From CAZXDL01 sp964639505 (GTDB lineage Bacteria; Patescibacteriota; Saccharimonadia; Saccharimonadales; UBA4665): 64,000 bases of DNA. The position numbers were made by a program, and so were the translations under genes. Positions 48,943-58,194 of the stretch are shown here, one piece after another. The notes beneath the pieces are model-generated. The model saw only the letters and a program-made list of their open reading frames with translations. It made no database searches and was not told the origin of the DNA. Each line of letters starts with the position of its first letter. The stretch's first letter is position 1. The stretch covers positions 10,337 to 74,336 of the forward strand of contig CAZXDL010000004.1 of NCBI GenBank assembly GCA_964639505.1, read 5' to 3'.

Positions 48943-50708
48943 AACAGGGTCCTTATATCTCTTATTATACCGCGCGCAGCGGGTTTAAGATAAAGCTTGA
49001 ACGATTTAGGCCTCAGTATAATAGCTCCTAATAAAGATCTAACTGCTTGGAATATTGAGCCTCTTTCAAGCAAGGCTTTTGTAATATCTATTTGGTGATC
49101 AGAATAGCGCTCAAACATCGACGATGCATATGGGGAATCCGCACCTCTATAGTAGAACCCATCACGAACAATATTTCGGATGGATTTAGAATAAAAAGGC
49201 TTCGCCCACTGCTCTGAAATTATTTTAGCTACACTAATTTGTTGATCGGCTGCTTTGGTGTGTGATACTCCCTTTTTGTTTAAAAGATAGTGGTAGAGTG
49301 GCTCAGGGATGATAGCAAGCTCCCATTTGTCCGCAATTCGCCTCCAGAGCTCATAGTCTTCGACTGGCCCGTATTCATCTGTGTAGAGCCCTGTATTTTT
49401 AAAAACTGATTTTCGAATTATTACCGTACCGTGCCCAAAAGGGTTTGTTACATAAAGTGCTCGCTTGATATCAATGCTTTTTGTCGGCATGCTAATGGTT
49501 AGACTAGGTGTTTTAGTTGCCTCGTCTATATATGTAAAAAATGTACCTACAATACCAACTTTTTGATCCTTTTCTAGTAACTCAATTTCTTTTTTTAGGC
49601 GTTCTGTAAGTGAAATATCGTCAGCGTCTTGCCTAGCAATATAATCTCCTCGCGATATTTCTATACCTTTGTTAAGCGAGAAAACTAAGCCATGATTTCG
49701 TTGACGAATAATACGCAATCGGTTGTCTTTAAATTTTTTTAAAATATCTAGGGATCCGTCCTCTGACCCGTCATCAATTATTATGAATTCTAAATTATTG
49801 AAAGTTTGATCTAGAATACTTTGAACAGAAGCCTTTAAATGATCTGCTGCATTATATACGCTCATTATTACTGATACCGCTGGTTGTATGTCATTATCAC
49901 TACCATGGGTTTTTAGATATACCCAGCTCTTGTTCATGGCAAAAATGGCCTTCTCGAGATGAGAATTTTGTTCATCGCTTGTGATTTTTTTGTCCCATAA
50001 AATTTCAAAAACTTTCAAAATTCTTTCAACGGCTGTTATATCGTCTGCACTGCTTATATTACTGCTGTGAAGTCTGTAATAGGCTAAATCGGAAGTAATG
50101 CATTTTATTCCGTTCGGGTATTTGGCAGCAATTCGAAGCCAAAGTTCGTAGTCTTCTCCGACAGCAAGATTTGGGCTTTCGTCAAATCCGCCTACTGATA
50201 ACAGGGCTGATTTTCTAACCGCAACCGTAAGGTTTGGTATAACATTATCTGCAAGCAATTTAGCAAAATTTTCCCCGTTTTTTAGTTTTTCCCTAACAAC
50301 AACTTTCCTTGCTCCAGAATTCCCATCATTATCTATAATGCTTGCATTACCATATGTCATAACAACCGAAGGGTTATTAAAGTATGGAATTTGTTTTCTT
50401 AACTTGTCTTTAGACCAAAGATCATCTGAGTCTAAAAAAGCGATTAGTTCACCTCTAGCAACAGATATCCCATAGTTACGAACAACCGCTGGTTTGCCTG
50501 TGTGATCAATTTTTTTATATATAATTTTGTTGCCAAACTTTTTTAATTTCTCTTCTGTCGTGTCGGTCGAGCCGTCATCAATAACTAATATCTCTACCAG
50601 GTAATCATCAATAACATCCTGTGCAAGTACACTCTCAATCGCCTCAACTATGAAGTGAGCTCGATTATATGTTGGTACTATTACGCTTACGTATTTATAA
50701 TTTTTCAT
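48939..50708 (-). CDS. Tandem double GT2 glycosyltransferase
   Basis: 589 residues from the ATG at 50708, which overlaps the upstream gene by 14 bases; an in-frame start at 50771 would overlap by 77 and is less likely. Two complete GT-A domains in series: the first (about 5-230) with VSVIVPTYNRAHFIVEAIESVL and IAFLDSDDLW, the second (about 280-495) with VSVIMSVYNAADHLKASVQSIL and ARQDADDI. Each could add one sugar, making a bifunctional chain-extending enzyme. Confidence 0.88.
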   Translation of the reverse strand: MKNYKYVSVIVPTYNRAHFIVEAIESVLAQDVIDDYLVEILVIDDGSTDTTEEKLKKFGNKIIYKKIDHTGKPAVVRNYGISVARGELIAFLDSDDLWSKDKLRKQIPYFNNPSVVMTYGNASIIDNDGNSGARKVVVREKLKNGENFAKLLADNVIPNLTVAVRKSALLSVGGFDESPNLAVGEDYELWLRIAAKYPNGIKCITSDLAYYRLHSSNISSADDITAVERILKVFEILWDKKITSDEQNSHLEKAIFAMNKSWVYLKTHGSDNDIQPAVSVIMSVYNAADHLKASVQSILDQTFNNLEFIIIDDGSEDGSLDILKKFKDNRLRIIRQRNHGLVFSLNKGIEISRGDYIARQDADDISLTERLKKEIELLEKDQKVGIVGTFFTYIDEATKTPSLTISMPTKSIDIKRALYVTNPFGHGTVIIRKSVFKNTGLYTDEYGPVEDYELWRRIADKWELAIIPEPLYHYLLNKKGVSHTKAADQQISVAKIISEQWAKPFYSKSIRNIVRDGFYYRGADSPYASSMFERYSDHQIDITKALLERGSIFQAVRSLLGAIILRPKSFKLYLKPAARGIIRDIRTLF

Positions 50709-52443
50709 GAGTGTGAAACGAAAATGATTTTGAGCTAGTGCCAAAGGTACTAATGAGCTCGTCGTATTCATCCAGCCTATTTACATCTATCAGTCTGTTA
50801 AACCAATATAAATGAATTGCCGGATAGTGACTGGAGTAATAATTACCATATGTCTCATAGTCTGAAATTGCCGAAAGTTCCTTTTTATCAATATTTGCCA
50901 GTATTGCTTCGTGCCATGGCTTATTATGGAGATCTTCAATGGAGGTTTTTAGTTCTGAAAGAACCTTTTTATTAAAAATCATATGATGACTTGTAAATGA
51001 TAGTGGGTAACTTGCTTTTTCACTCACTAACTTGCGATAAACATTGTAATAAGGTAAATGGTATTCATCAGAGTGATTGAATATCGGCCTATTATTGACC
51101 ATAAAGATTTGCGGCCTTGTAAGAATGGTATCTGAATCAATTACTAAGTAGTTTTCATGCTTTGCAATCTTGTCGCCTGAGTACTTAACAAATTGCTGAC
51201 AAATCCAACCAGCTCTATCTATACCTCTAGGCCGGTATTTAATTTTATTTTTTTCTATCGGTAGTATGCTTTGTTCGTTAATAAATTTACACTTAAGTTC
51301 CTCAGCAATCTTTTTTATTTTGTTTGATGGTGGAGCTACCAAAAAAATTGTTCCTATTGGATGCCTGAGGTTAGTTCGTAGCCCCGCTACGCACTTAATA
51401 AGAACTGGTATGTCTTTTTCGGTGGTTGGTATTACCACATCCAGAGCTAGGTTGCTATGAACATCATCATTCAAGTTTGGGTCTAGCCTTAGTAATGGCT
51501 TTATCCTTCTTAGTCCGATGTAATATAGCGAACGTCTCAGAGTCAGAACTGGCTTGTTTGGAACATTAAATGTTGTTACCAAGCTGTTAAGCGCAGTCAC
51601 TGGACGTAATATTATTGTTGATCCGAACCGAAGCATTTTAGAAAGCAGGGCAAATGGAAATTTGAGAGCACTCTTTGTTTTTGACCATATTCGAACATAT
51701 TTTGGTCTATTCATTTTCCAGTGATACAAAAGTCTGTCCTTAAAAATAAAGCCTGGAAGAAAACGTATTTTTGTTTTTCTAGCATTAATAAACACAGCAT
51801 CGGCAGAGTATTCTCCAAAATTAGTGAACCCGATCAAAAGAAAACCCTTTCTATTCAAAAAAGATTTTAAATCCGAATAAAGTGCTTGACCGGAGTAAAT
51901 TTCCATAAATTCCACTTCGAGATGAAGTAACCGAATATCAGAAATCCTATCACTTGCGCCTTTCAAGGCAAGCAATTCTGCACCTTGAATGTCCATCCAT
52001 AACATATCAATTGTCTTTATCGACTCTTTGTTCATGAAGTCTTTTAGTGTTGTTGAGCGTACTGTTATTTTGTCTTGCACATATTTTTCAACAGGATACT
52101 GCCCGCTGGCTTTAAATAGAGACGATGCCCCGGGATTTCCGTCCTCCCAAGTGGTTTCGGTTTTTTCGGTATTAATTGGGTAAAAGCTCACTGTCCCTTT
52201 TTTGTCGGAAACAGCCTCTTCGATAAGTTTTATTTTATCCCGACCTTTAACAGCCTTCCTGCATAGTGGTAATGTCATAGTGTTACATTCAAAAGTAAAT
52301 ATTTTAGAGCGAGGGAACAGGCTATTAAATTCTAATGTCTCGGTGCAATCTCGGGCCCCAATTTCTACTATCGTTTGAATAGTTGTCTTACCGAACAAAG
52401 CGATTGCTAAATCACTAAATCTAAACAAATGTTGTTCAGCCAT
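50695..52443 (-). CDS. FkbM methyltransferase fused to DUF6492-type glycosyltransferase
   Basis: 582 residues. N-terminal half (about 1-215): SAM-dependent FkbM fold with VEIGARDCTETLEF (about 22-35), FTFECN, and DMLWMDIQGAELLALKG (about 146-162). C-terminal half (about 310-575): a DUF6492-like domain with LDVVIPTTEKDIPVLIKC, RAGWICQQFVKY and LVIDSDTIL, which I read as a GT-A-like sugar transferase. A membrane-near basic linker joins them. It may O-methylate and extend or cap the glycan. Confidence 0.78.
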   Translation of the reverse strand: MAEQHLFRFSDLAIALFGKTTIQTIVEIGARDCTETLEFNSLFPRSKIFTFECNTMTLPLCRKAVKGRDKIKLIEEAVSDKKGTVSFYPINTEKTETTWEDGNPGASSLFKASGQYPVEKYVQDKITVRSTTLKDFMNKESIKTIDMLWMDIQGAELLALKGASDRISDIRLLHLEVEFMEIYSGQALYSDLKSFLNRKGFLLIGFTNFGEYSADAVFINARKTKIRFLPGFIFKDRLLYHWKMNRPKYVRIWSKTKSALKFPFALLSKMLRFGSTIILRPVTALNSLVTTFNVPNKPVLTLRRSLYYIGLRRIKPLLRLDPNLNDDVHSNLALDVVIPTTEKDIPVLIKCVAGLRTNLRHPIGTIFLVAPPSNKIKKIAEELKCKFINEQSILPIEKNKIKYRPRGIDRAGWICQQFVKYSGDKIAKHENYLVIDSDTILTRPQIFMVNNRPIFNHSDEYHLPYYNVYRKLVSEKASYPLSFTSHHMIFNKKVLSELKTSIEDLHNKPWHEAILANIDKKELSAISDYETYGNYYSSHYPAIHLYWFNRLIDVNRLDEYDELISTFGTSSKSFSFHTHEKL

Positions 52444-52499
52444 TTTGTACCCTGCTTCTTGCTAAGTTAAACTGGCTTATCATAAATAAACTAGCATCT

Positions 52500-53780
52500 C
52501 TAGTGTTTAATATCCCATTCAATAATTGGCGCGAATAATCCTGATCTTGCTCCAATCCATTGTTCTGAAATATCTAGCTTGCTACTTATTGCTAGCTCGA
52601 CGCTTGGGGTAGACTCATCAGGGCTAAAAATCCAATGTTTATTGTGGATACTAGAAATTAAAGATAATTTATAAGTTCCGGCGTTAAGTAGATGTTTGGG
52701 AATTTTGCCTCTAAACACTACGCGACCTTCTTTAAGTTTTGGCCAAGAAGATTTTTCACCGTCAGTTGATAAAGTCATATACATCTGTGATTTTGTCACC
52801 TGGTTTTTTATAGAATATCCAATATTAAATAAGCTAGAGTCTGTTTTTAGGTTGCCTTCGACACAGAACCAATAGTCTTGATTATTGCGGGTTTCTTTAT
52901 GCACTGTTTTTGATTTATCATCTTCAATGTATATTTTTAAGGGTTCAAAGTAGTCATTTTTTATTGGTTTATCTGCTTTCCAAACTGCATTAACTACAGC
53001 ATCGGGATTTTCAGAACGCATTAACTGCATATACCTATCTGTTAATGCTTCAGTTGATCCTGCAAAATCTATCTTTCCATCATTAAGCAAGATACCATTT
53101 GAACATAGCTGCTTAACAGATTCCATGCTATGACTTACAAACAGAACTGTGCGACCCTCTTCCATCGTTTGTGTTATCTTGCTTAATGATTTTTTTTGAA
53201 AGCCAGCATCGCCAACTGCAAGCACCTCATCAAGAATTAATATGTCGGGTTCAAGGTGTGCTGCAACGGAAAATGCTAATCTTACGTACATACCAGACGA
53301 ATAAAACTTTACTGGTGTATCTAAAAATTTTTCAACTTCTGAAAAAGCCACGATTTCGTCAAATTTTCTGCCTATTTCTTTTCTGCTCATACCAAGCATA
53401 GAACCGTTAAAATACACGTTTTCTCTACCTGTTAATTCGGGGTGAAAACCAGTTCCAACTTCGAGTAAGCTGGCTGCTCTTCCACGCAGGATAACGCTAC
53501 CTTTTGTTGGCTCAACAATCCGTGATAGTATTTTTAAAAGCGTAGATTTACCAGAACCGTTTCTGCCTATAACTCCAAATATTTCACCTCTAGGTACATC
53601 AAACGAGATATCATTTAGGGCCCAAAATTCTTCATTTTGTCCGTCAACTTGATTTGCTAAGCCCAGAGGTCGCTTAAACACATTAGCTAAGTCATCCTTA
53701 AGCGTGCTGTAGCTGGCTTTATTTTTGTGATTAATAATATAGGATTTGCTAAGCCCCTTAACTTCAATTGCAGGTTTCAT
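52500..53780 (-). CDS. wzt: Polysaccharide ABC exporter ATPase with Wzt C-domain
   Basis: 426 residues. ATPase domain about 1-255: Walker A IGRNGSGKST (71-80), signature YSSGM (160-164), Walker B LILDE (181-185), H-loop VSHSM. The C-terminal about 170 residues form a Wzt_C-like beta-sandwich, which in O-antigen systems reads the finished, often methylated chain end. Overlap of four bases with the permease gene shows coupling. It powers movement of lipid-linked glycan across the membrane. Confidence 0.93.
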   Translation of the reverse strand: MKPAIEVKGLSKSYIINHKNKASYSTLKDDLANVFKRPLGLANQVDGQNEEFWALNDISFDVPRGEIFGVIGRNGSGKSTLLKILSRIVEPTKGSVILRGRAASLLEVGTGFHPELTGRENVYFNGSMLGMSRKEIGRKFDEIVAFSEVEKFLDTPVKFYSSGMYVRLAFSVAAHLEPDILILDEVLAVGDAGFQKKSLSKITQTMEEGRTVLFVSHSMESVKQLCSNGILLNDGKIDFAGSTEALTDRYMQLMRSENPDAVVNAVWKADKPIKNDYFEPLKIYIEDDKSKTVHKETRNNQDYWFCVEGNLKTDSSLFNIGYSIKNQVTKSQMYMTLSTDGEKSSWPKLKEGRVVFRGKIPKHLLNAGTYKLSLISSIHNKHWIFSPDESTPSVELAISSKLDISEQWIGARSGLFAPIIEWDIKH

Positions 53781-54607
53781 ATAATATCAACAAAGTTCCT
53801 CTCTGCCTTTTTAAAATAAGCAAGTGCGGCAACCATCATTATGCTAGCGGAAATAAATGAAATAATTACTCCTGTCCATGGTATGGGAGAGCCAAAAAAT
53901 GCTGCCCGAATCATTGTAATTCCCCCAGTTGCGGGATTTATATATAAAAATATTCTGAACTGTTCAGGTACCAAGGTAACAGGATAGATGACAGGTGTAA
54001 CGAAGAGCATCAGTTGTGTAAGAAATGGTAATGCGGTGCGAACATCGCGATATTTAACATTTAGGGCTGCAAAAAATATCCCGATTGCAAGTGCGCCGTA
54101 TTGTATTAATGCTAATGCAGGTATAAGCATTACGAAACCCAATAAATGAGGGCTTACCCTATAGGCTACCAGCAAGATTACAAAGAACGCTGCAGCAAAA
54201 AAGAAGTCCACAATGCTTAGAGCGGCCGCGGATAGCGGTGGCAAAAGGCGAGGAAAGTATACTTTAGTAATAACTCCCGTATTTGTTAAGAGAGAATTTG
54301 CAACGGTATTAATAGTTGCTGAAAAGCTGTTCCAATACATTAGTCCTAAGAATGCGAAAATTGGATAAGGGATGTTGGCATTGCCAGACGAGATACCTGC
54401 AACTCTGTTGAAAAACAACGTAAATATGCCAGTTGCTAATACGGGCTGCAGTATTGCCCAACCTGCCCCAATAAAAGTTTGTTTATACCGGACCTTGATG
54501 TCGCGCCAAGAAAAGAAAAAGAATAACTCCCTATATGCCCATAACTCTTTAAAACTTATATTGCCACTTTGTCCCGATTTAATAACTAGTTCATTTTGTT
54601 TTTGCAT
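53777..54607 (-). CDS. wzm: Polysaccharide ABC exporter permease
   Basis: 276 residues with six transmembrane helices and the N-terminal ABC-2 type pattern LWAYRELFFFFSWRDIKVRYKQTFIGAGWAILQP-like sequence (about 22-55). It pairs with the Wzt-type ATPase to export glycans made on an undecaprenyl-type carrier. Starts directly after the Fcl-type stop (TAGATG). A host-wall or self-envelope target is not decidable. Confidence 0.93.
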   Translation of the reverse strand: MQKQNELVIKSGQSGNISFKELWAYRELFFFFSWRDIKVRYKQTFIGAGWAILQPVLATGIFTLFFNRVAGISSGNANIPYPIFAFLGLMYWNSFSATINTVANSLLTNTGVITKVYFPRLLPPLSAAALSIVDFFFAAAFFVILLVAYRVSPHLLGFVMLIPALALIQYGALAIGIFFAALNVKYRDVRTALPFLTQLMLFVTPVIYPVTLVPEQFRIFLYINPATGGITMIRAAFFGSPIPWTGVIISFISASIMMVAALAYFKKAERNFVDII

Positions 54608-55540
54608 CTATTTGTTCGCCTTGTACCAAGCGATGGTTTCACGCAAGCCTTCTTCAAATGTAGTACTAGACTTGAAACCAAATTCTTTTTCGGCTAGTGA
54701 AGTGTCAAGCTTGCGGCGGGGCTGGCCATTTGGCTTAGAGGTGTCCCAGCGAATTTCGCCCTTAAAGCCAGTTTCTTTTGCTATTAATTCAACCAAGTCT
54801 TTGATGTATATTTCGAAAGAGGAACCAAGATTAACTGGATCGCTTTTGTTGTATTTTTCGCTGGCGAGAATTAATCCCTCGACTGCGTCTTTGACAAATA
54901 AGAACTCGCGGCTGGCAGATCCGTCGCCCCACACATCAATATGATCAGAATTGTTTTCGACTGCGTCTACGCATTTCTTAATAAGAGCGGGGATTACATG
55001 AGAGCTGTCTGGGTTAAAGTTATCACCTGGACCATATAGATTCACAGGTAGTATAAAGATTGAATTATAGTCATATTCTTGTCTGTATGACTCTGATTGT
55101 ACGAGCATCATTTTTTTGGCTAGTCCATAAGGCGCATTGGTTTCCTCGGGATAGCCATTCCATAGATCAGCTTCTTTAAACGGAATCGGTATAACCTTTG
55201 GGTATGCGCAAACTGTGCCCAAGGCGACAAATTTTGGGATACCTTTTTGCCTAGCTTGCTCGATCAGCTGGACGCCCATCATGAGATTGTCATAAAAGAA
55301 TTTGCCAGGATGCTCTCGGTTTATACCAATGCCGCCTACTGCTGCCGCGAGGTGGATGACCATGTCGCATGGATTTTCGTCTAGCATTTTTTTAACTTGA
55401 TCACCGTCGACTAGGTCGTACTCTGAATGAGTGGGAGCAATGACGGTTGTGCCTAATTCCCTAAGTCTTTTGACGAGATGGCTGCCAAGAAATCCGTTGC
55501 CACCAGTAACTAAAACTGTTTTCTGTTTCCAGAAATCCAT
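54608..55540 (-). CDS. fcl: GDP-L-fucose synthase-like epimerase/reductase
   Basis: 310 residues, extended SDR: VLVTGGNGFLGSHLVKRL (about 9-26), the HLAAAVGGIGIN segment (about 67-78), GTVCAYP and the YGLAK catalytic motif (about 138-142), all as in WcaG/Fcl. It epimerises and reduces GDP-4-keto-6-deoxy-mannose to GDP-L-fucose, the donor for the GT11 enzyme. A good Shine-Dalgarno CAGGAGCAAT precedes the ATG. Confidence 0.9.
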   Translation of the reverse strand: MDFWKQKTVLVTGGNGFLGSHLVKRLRELGTTVIAPTHSEYDLVDGDQVKKMLDENPCDMVIHLAAAVGGIGINREHPGKFFYDNLMMGVQLIEQARQKGIPKFVALGTVCAYPKVIPIPFKEADLWNGYPEETNAPYGLAKKMMLVQSESYRQEYDYNSIFILPVNLYGPGDNFNPDSSHVIPALIKKCVDAVENNSDHIDVWGDGSASREFLFVKDAVEGLILASEKYNKSDPVNLGSSFEIYIKDLVELIAKETGFKGEIRWDTSKPNGQPRRKLDTSLAEKEFGFKSSTTFEEGLRETIAWYKANK

Positions 55541-55598
55541 ATTGCTCCTGTATTTCTATCTAAACATAATAACAGATATGAGCGATGCTATAAACACC

Positions 55599-57557
55599 TT
55601 AAAGCACATTGATTTTTATGCACATGCCTGTGTCGTTAAGCCACTGGTATCCCTCAGCAACTGGTGTAAAATATTCACAACGTAAACCGGGTGTCATAGG
55701 GGCTTTTGCTGTAAATGTGAAAGTACCATCTGACCCGGGTGGTACTGAATTTTCCTGAAGTAGTGCTGGCCTACTATCGGATAACCAGCTAGGGGCAAAA
55801 TAAAATGCGCTACTGCGGCTTAGCGGTCGTGAGGTGCCCATTTTTACAGGGTAAGATGAGCTTTTATACCATGTTGTCTCACCGGTATTTCGAGCTTTTA
55901 TTGTCACATCAAAAGTTTGACCCCTACCTATATTTTCATTGCCTGTGCTGAGTGCCTGCCAAACAGGTTGCCAACTATAGTTTTTCCCTCGCAAATACAG
56001 AGTTAAACCCGCATCATTAAACCAGTTTTGACCTTCGGCAACTAGGTTTAATCGTTCGAAGTAGTTTCCATTACTCGGTACTTTCACGCTAAATTGGAAT
56101 GAGGCTTGGCTTCCAGGTGGCACACTTGTTTCATTAAACGGAGTTATGCGTTTGGCCGTTGGCCATTTGCCTCCGCTTGAAACTGATACACCACTATCTC
56201 TATCAGGCGGCCATGTTGCAAGCCACACAGGGGGGCTAGTCTTATTCCAAGTTGCATTTCCTGTATTAGTTGCCCAGACTACCATACTTTGAGTACCGTC
56301 TGGATCCATTACACCGGTTCCGTTGCCGTAGCTAACGCTATTTACCCGCCACTGATAAGGGTTACTTGTAACTATAATAGTCGGACTAAATCCTGGCCAA
56401 GACATCCAGGTGTAATTCTCCGCCACAAGGTTGAGTGCCTCCACGAAGGTACCCTCTGTTTGAGGATTTATTTGGAATTGAAATGTACCAACTTCGTTAA
56501 TGTTTACAGATGATTCTTGCATTGTAGCGGGGCGTTTGGGCAAAATGCTACTTGTGCGGTCCTCAGGCCTGTAAGTACCTAGGCGGATAGGATGCTCACC
56601 GTGATTGTACCAAGGCTGCCTGCCTACATTGCGAGCCTTGAGGGTAATCGTTTCAGTGTAGCCTTTTGTTAGAATATTATCTCCGTTGGAATATGATAGA
56701 CTCTCAATCAACCAAGCATACTCCGAGCCTATTGGGTTGCCGAACCAATCCGAGAAATATAACCAGAAATTTCTATTACCGTAGGCACTACAGCTGTCGC
56801 CGGTACTATATCCAGCATTGAGCGCTGCTTGGTTGGGCTGATAAGGCGTGTAATTATACAGACCAGCAGTAGCGGCGTTTTGCATTGTCACTGAACTCGC
56901 GCCACAGCCGCTATTGGGGTTGTATTGCACGTTTGAAGTTCGGCCAGCCGCGAAGTTAAATATATCTGGATTTTTGGCGTATACCTGAAATTGTCGAGCT
57001 GCGTTGTAGACTTGGTTAAAAAATCCGTAATATTCAGAGTCACAAACAGTTTGCGAATCGGGACAACCATATCCGGCTGCTATCTGATATTTACCACTAC
57101 TTGGCGCAGAATCAGTAACAAGCCCTTGTTCTTTCTGTAGTAGCACTAACATTGCCTGCGGATTTATCGAGCATGCGGCTGTCACTAGCTTAATTATTGT
57201 TGCAGCATTAAAGTTTGCCCCGCCATTAATCGCTCCACAATATTTATCGGCTGCCTTCGAGGGAATTGTTTGCGTGAAGTTTTTCATACAATTGCCAGCA
57301 CAGCTCGGCTCCTTACTGATTAGGAAATCCTGGATCTGTGAAGAGCTCATTGTACCTGGATTGAAGAACACAGAATCGTCAATAATTCGGCCGGCCGACC
57401 AGCTTCCAGGCGACGGGGTGGCGCCGGCTTTGGGGCCTATACTTATTATAAGCGGACTGACTGCAGTCAGCATCAAAACTGTGCTAATGAGAAGGCTTTT
57501 TAGCCTGTAGTGCCACAATTTACTGGACATTAAGTGTTTTCGCATTGGATTTACCAT
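55599..57557 (-). CDS. Secreted three-repeat protein with lysozyme-like N-terminal region
   Basis: 652 residues: signal peptide (about 12-45); a domain (about 50-272) with the segments DDSVFFNPGTMSSSQIQDFL, LVLLQKEQGLV and YGFFNQVYNAARQFQVYA and eight or more cysteines, a pattern I know from actinobacterial secreted hemagglutinin/muramidase-like proteins; then three repeats of about 115-120 residues resembling NBR1/Ig-like sandwiches (about 278-395, 400-520, 525-650). Probably a cell-surface or wall-binding protein. ATGs at 57545 and 57530 are alternative starts with less overlap of the upstream gene. Confidence 0.75.
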   Translation of the reverse strand: MVNPMRKHLMSSKLWHYRLKSLLISTVLMLTAVSPLIISIGPKAGATPSPGSWSAGRIIDDSVFFNPGTMSSSQIQDFLISKEPSCAGNCMKNFTQTIPSKAADKYCGAINGGANFNAATIIKLVTAACSINPQAMLVLLQKEQGLVTDSAPSSGKYQIAAGYGCPDSQTVCDSEYYGFFNQVYNAARQFQVYAKNPDIFNFAAGRTSNVQYNPNSGCGASSVTMQNAATAGLYNYTPYQPNQAALNAGYSTGDSCSAYGNRNFWLYFSDWFGNPIGSEYAWLIESLSYSNGDNILTKGYTETITLKARNVGRQPWYNHGEHPIRLGTYRPEDRTSSILPKRPATMQESSVNINEVGTFQFQINPQTEGTFVEALNLVAENYTWMSWPGFSPTIIVTSNPYQWRVNSVSYGNGTGVMDPDGTQSMVVWATNTGNATWNKTSPPVWLATWPPDRDSGVSVSSGGKWPTAKRITPFNETSVPPGSQASFQFSVKVPSNGNYFERLNLVAEGQNWFNDAGLTLYLRGKNYSWQPVWQALSTGNENIGRGQTFDVTIKARNTGETTWYKSSSYPVKMGTSRPLSRSSAFYFAPSWLSDSRPALLQENSVPPGSDGTFTFTAKAPMTPGLRCEYFTPVAEGYQWLNDTGMCIKINVL

Positions 57558-58077
57558 AATAATTACTCGAGCTGTAGGTTACCACTACGGACCAATCGCC
57601 TTGAATATTGACTGGTCCAGTTAATTGCATTGGGCCGCAGGTGGTATGGCCTGCATCACTGATACCTCTCGACGAGGCCGTGACTATATCGTCGCCATGC
57701 GTATATGTGGCTGTGCATGTGCCGCCATCCTCTATGACTCCGTTCACGAAGGCACGTACCTCCTGTTTATCATAGCTGGTAATAATGGGAGTAACGGTTT
57801 TTTTGCCATTACTAGATGTGGCTGATTCTTGTGGTGACTCATCGCGAGCGGCGTTTTTCTGATCTTCAGTTGGAGGGTTAAGGTTTACATTGGAAGAACT
57901 GCCTGTGTTTTTAGATGAACTATTTGCAGGGACTGAGTTAGAGCCAGTTGTATCAGAATCTTTTCTGCTAAAAAATAAAGCTACAGCAGTAGCTACGAGT
58001 AAAATTAATAAAAACCCAAGCAGCACTTTTTTACGACTTAAAGTTGGGCGTGAGCGCTGTTTTTTTGATGTAACCAT
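57520..58077 (-). CDS. Single-pass exported protein with beta-rich C-terminus
   Basis: 185 residues from the ATG at 58077: a Lys/Arg-rich cytoplasmic start, one TM helix (about 19-38), a Ser/Asn-rich linker, and a beta-rich exterior domain (about 95-185) with two cysteines. No family recognised. A TAAAAT hexamer (58090-58085) seven bases from this ATG supports a leaderless start and favours it over 58104. Its 3' end overlaps the three-repeat protein gene, so the two surface proteins are co-expressed. Confidence 0.65.
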   Translation of the reverse strand: MVTSKKQRSRPTLSRKKVLLGFLLILLVATAVALFFSRKDSDTTGSNSVPANSSSKNTGSSSNVNLNPPTEDQKNAARDESPQESATSSNGKKTVTPIITSYDKQEVRAFVNGVIEDGGTCTATYTHGDDIVTASSRGISDAGHTTCGPMQLTGPVNIQGDWSVVVTYSSSNYYGKSNAKTLNVQ

Positions 58078-58084
58078 AGTATTT

Positions 58085-58090
58085 ATTTTA
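58085..58090 (-). promoter_or_regulatory. -10 element, leaderless promoter of surface-protein pair
   Basis: TAAAAT (minus strand), seven bases (58084-58078) before the ATG at 58077, no Shine-Dalgarno. Confidence 0.45.
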
Positions 58091-58181
58091 GCAAAACCTT
58101 CCAACTAACATTAGCATGTTTATCGCTTAAAGACAAGACCGCCATGCCTTGTAAGCAATAGGTCTGCAGACAAGTTTTTGG

Positions 58182-58187
58182 TATCAT
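58182..58187 (+). promoter_or_regulatory. -10 element, leaderless promoter of manC-like gene
   Basis: TATCAT, seven bases (58188-58194) before the ATG at 58195. The alternative ATG at 58186 overlaps the hexamer itself and would not be in the transcript. Confidence 0.5.
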
Positions 58188-58194
58188 GTTACAG

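Noticed and set aside
54372..54944. 190-codon plus-strand ORF across wzm and fcl
   Set aside because: It lies antisense to two well-supported genes with conserved motifs and has no domain pattern of its own.
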